Below, piece after piece: positions 56,016 through 64,000 of a stretch of DNA of 64,000 nucleotides (positions within the stretch are counted from its first letter, which is position 1; the number at the start of each line of letters is the position of its first letter). Position numbers and translations under genes: made by a program. The notes beneath the pieces were generated by a model, which saw only the letters and a list, made by a program, of their open reading frames with translations, had not been told where the DNA came from and searched no databases. This DNA comes from Brachycybe producta. Its lineage: Eukaryota > Arthropoda > Diplopoda > Playtdesmida > Andrognathidae. The DNA lies in contig JAUPFP010000028.1 in NCBI GenBank assembly GCA_036925085.1, positions 1,791,501 to 1,855,500 of the forward strand. The letters are read 5' to 3'.

Positions 56016-56703
56016 TGTGAGCTTTTGACATCAACCAATATTTAATTACCAACCTTTAGATGACATTTTCTACTTTTCGTTTCTTCTCTGAGCAGTATGA
56101 CACCTGCACAGAGAAGATCCGAGCTGTAGAGAGAGCTGGATGGAGATAGATTGTAGTCACTCTTCTGCATGGGGGTGTAATCGATGCAGGAGAGTGGCGG
56201 CCATCTCTCTCTCTTCCGGTTGATGCTGATATACATCTTCTCCATCGGTATTCCGACTAGAGAAGATGTTGTAGCTGCTGAGAATCGTATAGCTCCTGCC
56301 CTATGAAACCTCCGGCCTCTGAAGAGAAGTTATTAACATAAAGACATAGAGACAACGCTACTTCTTGTTACAACACTTTTATTCATTCCTTGTAAGAAGT
56401 ACAGATACAAGGGTGAATAGTAATATACTAACTGGAAATCCTCAGGCCCATGATTTGGAATGTATCGCAAAAACAGGCAAAGGAAAGAACTGAGGAACAA
56501 AGAGGAACATGGTCCTTTTATACCTTGGACCTGTGTACATCTGCGAGGTGTAACCAGGTCCAAGTGACCATGGTCCTTTATGTATCAATCCGCCGCTTGG
56601 GCATGAGTCAGAAAGGTGAGTCAGAGAGGAGGGAGGGACGGTTGAGAGTTGTTTACCCCCCAGGCTATGGTTTTGGCGGGATCACGATTTACAGGGTGTT
56701 ACA
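56016..56703 (-). repeat. 5' LTR of copy B (688 bp)
   Basis: It is full length with TG...CA ends. The TG end at 56703 lies directly against the TA tract (56704 onward). It has one change in the dyad before the TATA box relative to copy A. Confidence 0.92.
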
Positions 56704-56732
56704 ATATATATATATATATATATATGTATATG

Positions 56733-56825
<93 letters not shown>

Positions 56826-56826
56826 G

Positions 56827-56887
<61 letters not shown>

Positions 56888-56916
56888 TGATATATATATA
56901 TATATGTATATGTATG

Positions 56917-56998
<82 letters not shown>
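56704..56998. repeat. (TA)n microsatellite, right part
   Basis: It is the continuation of the family X copy 6 tail on the far side of the retroelement insertions, with TATGTATATGTATG and TTGATA interruptions. Confidence 0.93.
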
Positions 56999-57000
<2 letters not shown>

Positions 57001-58845
57001 CATTGACAAATTATTGTTAACTTTTCACATTAATATTTGCGGAAGGAAGATGGTTGTCTACTATACTTAATGGGTTTTGACCATATCCTGTCTTCATAAT
57101 AAATGAGCTTATTAATTTCCGGAAATCGTTTTTTTTTATTATAATTCTAACTGAAGACTTAGAACTTTTTTTAAAAGATAATGATGATGGTTAATGACTG
57201 TTGATAATGTTCTTTCTATTTTCAAACTAGCTTAATTGTGCAATACTTATATCTATTTTTTTTGTATATTTTCATGAGGGGGGGGGACCCTCTTTAGAAA
57301 GTGTGGCCTGGATCACACATGCAGAAAAAGCTAAAAAAATGTCTAATTCAAATAATCTTATTCTATTTATTTGACAGAACGTAGGTAACAAAAAAAAGCT
57401 GAAATTGTTTCACGTTTTTTTATTATTAGCAGGGCTACGAATTTTATATGCTAAAAACTATGAAATGTGATTATGTACTAAAAAGTGATAAAAATATGTG
57501 CGAAAAAACTGATATTTATTAAAATATTCTTAAAAGGACAGAATTTTTTTTTACACGCAACATCCTAAACTGTTTTTATTAATGTTTTTTTTTTGGTTGT
57601 AAATCATGGCCACATTTTTACAAAACAGTACTGTAAGCCTATCTCTAGTGTGATAAGCTATTCTAAACACTACTGCACATCCAGTATTATTCACTGTCGT
57701 ATCAAATATATCATAGAATTAAAGCATATTCTTGTACTATTGTGTCCATCTATATTATATGGTTCATGTGTTTTAATAGACACAAAATAGGCAAATGAAA
57801 ATACAGAACCCATCTATAGATTTGCAAATACATGTGCCCAAAATACATTGAGAACTGTGGTCAAGATTCACACTTGCAAATAAAATATGTAAAAACATAA
57901 AATTCCTAGTCTTGTTTATCACTCAATTAGAGGTATTTAACTAGGTAATTTTGCACTCAAGGCAAGAATAAAACTGGCGCTCCCTTATTTTGTGTATCAA
58001 AATGCACAACTGAACTTTGCACTCAAACCAAAAACAGGCAGCTCCTTAATGTAATCATACAACGCATTTTTTGCCCCTGAGCTCTGTGCCCAAAGTAATA
58101 ATAAAATTGGCTCCCCTTAGTATTAGCATTCTAGTTATTTTTTGCCTGCATTTTCGCGCCATGAGCTTTGTGTCCGAGGTGTAGGTCCTTCACTCGCCTT
58201 GTTCTAGTTACAGCTCTGCAGCCAATAGAAACGTGACCTTTTTAGACACGTAATTTTTTATGGCTCCTTCTCCTCCTCGTTATTCTTAACTTCCTTCTTC
58301 TATAAACTCAAAAATGGCCTTTGATGTGTTTTCCATTGTAATTTGTGAGAACTCTTGAATGCAAAGAAAAGCAGAAATTTTTTGTTGCTTTTATCACGCG
58401 TGTGGGATCCAGGCCTGAGACTTTAAAAGTTTAGGTCATCAATTTATAAATTTATAATGCACATAACGTAGAACTTATTACAATGTGAGTGGAAAAAGGT
58501 ACTCGAGCATAGAAAATACATGGGGCAGAAAAGTTGTGCTATAATCACAGCACATTTCAATGAGTGTCGGCTTGTTTATAATAATTGTTTTTTTCATGGT
58601 TAATTAATTTTTTTCGGAAATGAGGGTTTCTTAATCGAAAGTGGTGGTCAAAAGCCCTGTGCGAAGTTGCATTGTTGCTTCATTACTTCATGGTGTGAAC
58701 CAGGCCTCGAAACAGTTGAAAAAGTCTAGGAATTGAAGTTTAATAGCTGATTTAATCAGAAGTTAAAAGATGGCTTATAAACGGCAGATTTTCGAGCTCT
58801 TGGTTATTCTATCTTTCAGGAACAAAATTAAGAGAATCAACTATA
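56999..58845. other. Receptor intron, AT-rich
   Basis: It includes a G-run near 57281. No exon is recognised on either strand. Confidence 0.5.
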
Positions 58846-59022
58846 AAGTGTTTTAGAAACTAGAAGGGTAGCACAATCACTTAAGAGTATTTTCATGTTG
58901 ATATTTTTCAAAATAAACTTCTTAAAATTAAAAATATCACATAAAAAGCTTATTTCGAAAAGATATATCAACGTGAAAACACATTGAAGTGATTGAGCGA
59001 CCTTCTAGCATCTAAAACACAA
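58846..59022. mobile_element. Fold-back repeat, GTGTTTTAGAAACTAGAAGG type
   Basis: The left half (from GTGTTTTAGAAACTAGAAGG) matches the complement of the right half (GTGTTTTAGATGCTAGAAGG) over roughly 80 bp, giving a long imperfect hairpin. There is no coding capacity. The AAACTAGAAG motif recurs elsewhere in the window. Confidence 0.65.
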
Positions 59023-59057
59023 GTTTCGCTTCATTTTGCGCCTGCAAGAAAAAGAAC

Positions 59058-59450
59058 TAAGGATGGGCCTCGCGAATCTTGAAAAATATTCGAGATTCTA
59101 AAACTCGAATCTTCGCGCTCTTTTCGTCTTTCGAATCTTTCGAATCCTAACCTTAAAATAAAACTTAAACACTTGAGTAAAATTAGTTTTAACTCCATTG
59201 ACGTCCAATAGAAGCGTTCATTAACAAAAAACGGCGATTGTTGCAATTTCGGTGGTTACCCGGATCACAAATATTATCAGCTTGTGGCGACACTGAGTGC
59301 CACTCTGTGTTTTATTATTATTATTTTCACTTATTTGTATCTTCTTAATGAATAATATAGGATTCTTATATGAAGAGTTCGAGATTCGAGGGATTCGAGA
59401 ACCTTTTAGGATTCGGATTCGAAAAAATTTAGAATTCGTCCCACCTCTAA
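59058..59450. repeat. Repeat rich in ATTCGAGATTC motifs with inverted ends
   Basis: CGCGAATCTTGAAAAATATT at the left and GATTCGGATTCGAAAAAATT at the right, together with several TCGAATC/GATTCGA units, make the ends partly complementary. Possibly a decayed MITE. Confidence 0.45.
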
Positions 59451-59729
59451 AAAAACAACAGCCTTTTAAGTTCAGGATTAGGTGAAGATGACAGTACAAT
59501 ATAAGGTACATGAATGATCTCTAGCAGATGTTTGTCTTAGGCATTGATTGAATCAGCTTTAAGGATGAATTTCGCTCAGTTTTATATCTTTAAATTTAGC
59601 ATATGCTTATTTATTTATTTATTTTTTAAAATTAACATTTTATCCAAATGGAAATGATAGAAAATCTTAATTATTAATTTTCTAGTAAAAGTGTGGAATG
59701 AAATGGCCTCTAACAATTTGCTCTCTTAC

Positions 59730-59864
59730 CTATTAGAGGCATTTTCTCGGTCGGCGGTAAACTTTCTCTCACAACAAGAAGGAATACTGTTAACGAGAGT
59801 AGTGTACTAATCCCGAGGGTGACTTTCTCTCCGGATTCCGACGGAACGTAGAATACAAGAAGGG
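59730..59864 (-). CDS. nAChR-type Cys-loop receptor, exon with end of TM1 and TM2
   Basis: The acceptor TTTTTACAG ends at 59865 and the donor G/GTAAGAG starts at 59729. The exon is 135 bp: two bases, 44 codons and one base. It encodes [20 protein letters not shown] and then [20 protein letters not shown]. The GEKVTL at the cytoplasmic end of TM2, with glutamate at -1', is typical of cation-selective nicotinic channels, as are VFY.PS and PLIG at the two ends. Upstream exons with the ligand-binding domain and most of TM1 were not found and probably lie beyond the window. Intron 45067-59729 holds family X copy 6 and the retroelement complex. Confidence 0.92.
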
Positions 59865-60689
59865 CTGTAAAAATACAAGAAAACATGTATTATAGATACA
59901 GGTATATATGTGTATAGAGGATCTGTATATAAATATACTGAGTTAAGTAAGTCTAACTCGTATTGTACAGCATTATAAATGAAAGTAGCTTAAATAACAA
60001 CCAGTGGTATAAGCAACTTCAACTTGTGGGCCATTTGGAGTTTAAAATATTACATTACGCAGCTATAGATTAGGGAGTCTAATGGCCGGCACATAATCTA
60101 AGGAAAGTTGTTCACACAAGTTATGAGTTTGCAGTAGGAATAGTGTGTTTAAGCCTACATGTGTGTGTGTGCGTGTGTGTGTGCGTGTGTGTGAGAGGAG
60201 AATCAAAAATGGGTAACTAGTTGAATGTCTTTTGTACACAAACAAAATTGTGTACATGGATTCATGGAGAATATATCCCTTTTTTGTTGTTGTTGTTGTT
60301 GTTGCAATATTAACTGGTTGCCTAAGTAATATGTGTGCATATATATTGTATATTAATCTGTTAAATGGGGTTCCATTTGTGCGAGCAAGCGTATTTACTG
60401 CACATCTATTGGAATAAAATTGACTAAAAATCACACTTTCTTAAAGTTAACTTTATGTTGATTGAAACGATAATTTAATATTCAGCAGTTAAAAAAAGTG
60501 TTTGCATATTAGTATTAGCAAATATCTATTGGAATTTATCGCAATTATGATTCTTGTTTAGCTCGTTTGTGACTTTTTATAATTAAAATAATGAGAAAAT
60601 TGTAAAAAAAAAAAAGATGCTAAAAACTGTACTGCCGCATTTTGCAATTTGCATTAAAATTGTATTTATGGCATATTCGAATTACAGTT
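59865..60689. other. Probable receptor intron
   Basis: (TG)n near 60160-60192 and (GTT)n near 60287-60304 are present. No further receptor exon is recognised. Confidence 0.45.
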
Positions 60690-60896
60690 ATAACCAGTTT
60701 GCGACTACACTGGCTTGTTTTCTTGCAAGATTCTGTGCAAGAAATAGTCAAATATTCCTGTGAATCTTGCAAAGTAACCATTTTAAGTCTTGCAAAAATA
60801 TCATCACAATGGCAATTGCAATAAATTCAAGGACACATTGTAGCGAGTCTTGTTTTAAATATTCCCAATGTGATCGCCACTTAAGAAACTTCTGCA
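60690..60896. mobile_element. MITE related to 41944-42332
   Basis: The left end TTTGCGACTACACTGGC and the complement of the right end (AGTGGCGATCACATTGGG) are imperfect inverted repeats. AATTCAAGGACACA and TCAAATATTCCTGTGAA are shared with the copy near 42000. Confidence 0.55.
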
Positions 60897-62679
60897 AGTC
60901 TTGCAGGAGTATTTTCTCATTTGAAATTACACATTTCACTGCACAGCAAAGCGATAAATTATACCATAAACTGGCACCCACTCCAGAAACAATGTACAAT
61001 AAGATTTATTACAATAAATTTGTAATATCTTGCGAAAAATGAAAATGACCGTTTTCTGCAAATAAATAAATATCCACAAAGAAAACCTTTGCGAATCATT
61101 TCACAAATTGGCATTAACAATTTATTGCAGGAAAAGCAGCAATAAATCTTGTTGATCAGAAGTATACTAGTATAACTGTCAGGGACTTCTGGATCACCCT
61201 AGGTAGATTATTTAGTGACACAAAATTTTGATTGCATAAATGGATGCATATTACAAATATAGCAATTTTCTTGCTAATTTTAAATGTTTTTTTTAGTACG
61301 TACTTAAATTCTGATTGAATATTGCAATACATTAGTAATATTTGGGATTGAGGTAAATATTAAATAAAAAGTATAATTTATTGAGTTAAAAGTTTGGCTA
61401 TATTACTGAAGTAATGGTGAATGCGGTTGCTATTTCTAAGAAATTTGAACATTTTTCAAGAAAAATAAGGACTGTTGCTATTAATTTTGAATGTCATTTT
61501 ATGAAGAAGAAAAAAAATGGAGAATTGCAATCTTAGACAATAGTTTCACTGGAACACGCCGAAAATACTACGATCGTTTTGCGAAATTATGAAAGTGGTG
61601 TTTGAAAACGTCGACGAGTTTGTTTAAAAACGACTGAAATCATTTCTGTAGTAAAACGACATGCTCAACAATTATTGAAATAGTGTGTGTTCGCATATCG
61701 AGACTTTTGGTGGGAAACTTTGAAGTTGAACACTGAATAAGATGCATCGTGCATACATTGCATACTGTACTTGCCTGTTCGGGAAAGTATTATTTTTTTT
61801 TAAACAGAAAATCGCACTTTTTCTATACACCTTGCACCGTTGCAAGCAAATTATAGGAGTTTTCAAATGTTTGAATTTCTCTTTTACTTATCCTACATCA
61901 AACAAACATACATACGTATGATACAAATGTAATGCAGTAATTTTATTTAATGTCTATGGGGTATTTGGAGGGGGGGGGGAGTAAAGAGAAATTCATGGAA
62001 GAAGTAATAGTAGTAAGAAGAAGCAGTAGGTCGGGGTGGATATTTCAGCTTAATCAATCATAATAATGGAACAACCTTAATCTCAGAATATAACTTAAGG
62101 AATTGTTTCTTTACGACTTGAATATAATTTCTTTTCTGGTAAATCCAAGATACTTTTGCTTTTGCACGGTTCGAAAACAGTTGCATCATAATAAGGAGAA
62201 GGGGGGGGGGGGAAAGTCGAAGTTGTGGGTGGGAAGTTTATTCAAACTACAGAAACCCCTCCCTCCCTCCCCATTAAATACTGCATGAATTCCACTATAT
62301 TACTATAACATGAGCAACATAATGAGCCACATTTTGTTTATATCTCTGTATATACAGTTTATAAGTTTAAGCAAATGTCAGTAAGATGGAGCCAGGTGTA
62401 GCAGTTTATTCATAAAATGGTTTCATCTTTTATGAAAAGCTGATTTTCGAACCCTTGATTAAGTCAGTCTTTGGGGTGCAAAATTAAGAGAAAATGGAAA
62501 TAGGGATTTCTAAACGCAGCTTTAGAATAATTTACACGTTTCTTAAGAGGCTAGATACATCGTTTAGTTCAAAATTTCTCCGAATGTAGGCGCTGCGATC
62601 GTTGTTGATTGAAAAACGGTTTTTTAACGTTTTTTCTCCCGGTTCGAAGTCACATAATAATTAATAGAAAAATAATTTC
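60897..62679. other. AT-rich DNA, nothing recognised
   Basis: Two G-runs (61971, 62200) are present. No exon is recognised. Confidence 0.45.
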
Positions 62680-63300
62680 GCGTGCTAACCTTATAAAAAG
62701 AAAACAATGTGAAGCCAGTAGATTAATGCACGTAATAATTATTTTGTTATTGTTCTGAGTTGTTTTTAACGGGAGTTCTTCAAATGTTTGGGTGACGGTT
62801 TTTTGCTCCTATGGGACTTAACATGGAGTTAAAAAAACGTAAGATTTTAAATGTTATTTAAAAATAGAAAGCCCTTTTAAAATTTAGAAAAAGGAATAAT
62901 CCTGAAGGCAATAAACACATGTAAATACGTGCTAATTTTTCTGATTGCTCTAAATCATTCTTAATGAGAGTTCTCTTAACTTTTGTTGGACGGTGTTTTA
63001 GTCCTATGGGACTTAACATGGAGTTAAAAAACGTACGATTTTAAACGTTATTAAAAAATAGAAGGACCTTTTCAAAATTTATAAAAAGGAAACATCGTGA
63101 AGCCAATACATGAATGTATGTGCTAATTATTTTGTTATTGTTCCAAATCAGTTTTAACGAGAGTTTTTCAAATGTTTGTGGGACGGTTTTGGGGCCAATG
63201 GGATTTAACATGGGGTTGAAAAAACGAACGACTTTGAACGTTGTTTAAAAATAGAAGGACCTTTTCAAAAATTGTATAAATCGAGCACGTGAAGAACAAT
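62680..63300. repeat. Tandem repeat, three units of about 193 bp
   Basis: The landmark ATGGGACTTAACATGGAGTT occurs at 62811 and 63006 and, as ATGGGATTTAACATGGGGTT, at 63198. GAAGG(A/C)CCTTTT and GTGCTAAT..TTTT also recur at the same spacing. Confidence 0.85.
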
Positions 63301-63519
63301 ACTTTTTATTGCATTTTGCGCTTTACTGTATTTGAATTGAGCGATTGTGAGGCGATTTCTTTCAGTTTTAGTAACACCATATAAGAACACTCATTTGTCT
63401 CGTTGTCGTCTGCTCAAAACAACAAGATGGACGTGGATCTAGGCTCTTAAACGTTCAAATCTTTTTTTTCTTTTCTTATCTCATTTTCTCATTTGTTAGA
63501 ATCTTGATAGAATTTAGGG

Positions 63520-63924
63520 CGAGTGCAGACGACACACAGTTGGTGATTGACTAGATTGTAGTAAGGTCAGTGCACACGACTAACAGTGTCAGATCTCTTG
63601 AGGCCGACAGAACGAAAGTGCACACGACCGTCAGTTTGTCGGTGGTTGTGCTTGTGCGTGACTGCCTGCCATCATTGTGGGCGCACTGTCCAGAACCCTA
63701 TGTAAACACGCGTTTCCACGGTGGCTGTGTACAGGTTTTCCATTCATCTCACCGCCAACAATCGTGTCGGTGGGAAAAAAATGGAACATGTCCCGGCTAT
63801 TTTGTCAGGCTTTCTTTTAGTCGGCCGTGATGCGCAGTTGCCGTGTAAAATACCATACTGCTCGTTCTGACTGACTAAACTGTCTGGCACAGATTGTCAC
63901 AGGCATCTGTAGACAGCTTCAGAA
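63520..63924. other. Possible MITE, unclear limits
   Basis: GTGCAGACGACACACAG, GTGCACACGACTAACAGTGT and GTGCACACGACCGTCAGT recur within 120 bp. This resembles the ends of other small elements here, but I could not define paired termini. Confidence 0.3.
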
Positions 63925-64000
63925 TTTTTTTGGTTCCGCCTTTTTATGAGCGTCATCAATCTTTAATTGGTTTGTTACTGGGTCTGATGTCACATGCCCC
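63925..64000. repeat. Partial family X palindrome at the window edge
   Basis: TTATGAGCGTCATCAATCTT and AATTGGTTTGTTACTGGGTC match the loop and right arm of the family X palindrome (compare 11370-11412), with more divergence than the other copies. It is cut by the window end. Confidence 0.7.

Larger units (their letters stand above)
46611..56703 (-). mobile_element. LTR retroelement copy B, reverse orientation, 3' LTR truncated
   Basis: It has the same layout as copy A, read from 56703 leftwards: 5' LTR, primer site, leader with the six-unit tandem, intact ORF1, hairpin spacer, ORF2 with a frameshift, 3' region and the first 514 bp of the 3' LTR. It lies inside the receptor intron between the TM2 and TM3 exons and in the same transcriptional direction as the gene. 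Its right end meets the TA tract. Its left end is joined to the copy C LTR. Confidence 0.93.

Noticed and set aside
45931..56703. Autointegration or a two-LTR circle as the origin of the tail-to-tail LTRs
   Set aside because: The forward LTR has private changes not found in the copy B LTRs, so two insertions followed by a deletion fit better.
63570..63830. 86-aa frame near the right edge
   Set aside because: It lies in a block with repeated GTGCACACGAC motifs, probably a small element. No domain is seen.

Overview
The window looks like AT-rich nuclear DNA of an invertebrate animal. There are no operons, no ribosome binding sites and no dense coding. Coding sequence is split into exons with GT/AG borders, and most of the window is transposon-derived or simple-sequence repeat. 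The one host gene I can support is the 3' half of a Cys-loop ligand-gated channel of the nicotinic acetylcholine receptor type, on the minus strand. Three exons (59730-59864, 44867-45066, 35832-36182) join in phase and encode the end of TM1, TM2, TM3, a short cytoplasmic loop, the MA helix and TM4 to the stop codon. The style of the receptor and of the repeats suggests a lophotrochozoan, perhaps a mollusc. That is inference, not proof.

The dominant feature is a family of about 10.2-kb LTR retroelements. Copy A (595-10875, plus strand) is complete: two 688-bp LTRs with one difference that I can see, a 4-bp target duplication (AAGT), and a primer binding site resembling a tRNA-Ala complement. 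Its long structured leader is followed by ORF1 (793 aa; Gag with a CCHC knuckle, then an aspartic protease), a 1.5-kb hairpin-rich spacer, and ORF2 (725 aa, unrecognised). No reverse transcriptase, RNase H or integrase is present, so the family looks non-autonomous although it keeps long open frames. Copy B (46611-56703, minus strand) has an intact ORF1, a one-base frameshift in ORF2 and a truncated 3' LTR. It abuts an LTR from a third copy (45931-46609) tail to tail. Both lie inside the (TA)n tail of another repeat, in the receptor intron between the TM2 and TM3 exons. Copies A and B form an inverted repeat with 10-kb arms separated by about 36 kb.

A second family, here called family X, has a head starting ACTAGTGGGGTAACCCGTCA, a central ~140-bp palindrome in the long form, a GCGCATGCGC palindrome and a (TA)n tail. 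It occurs six times (10950, 17095, 18621, 20835, 22987, 45184), plus a fragment of its palindrome at the right edge. One copy interrupts a mariner-like MITE, one starts in the TA tail of another copy, and one contains a 1.5-kb minisatellite of 30-bp units that is almost perfectly alternating purine-pyrimidine.

The rest is small non-autonomous DNA transposons and fold-back repeats (a 229-bp hAT-type element has perfect 15-bp inverted repeats and an 8-bp target duplication), a solo LTR of another family (39798-40649), a 3' LINE fragment (36430-36796), tandem repeats, microsatellites and unannotated AT-rich DNA. I saw no tRNA, rRNA or CRISPR array.
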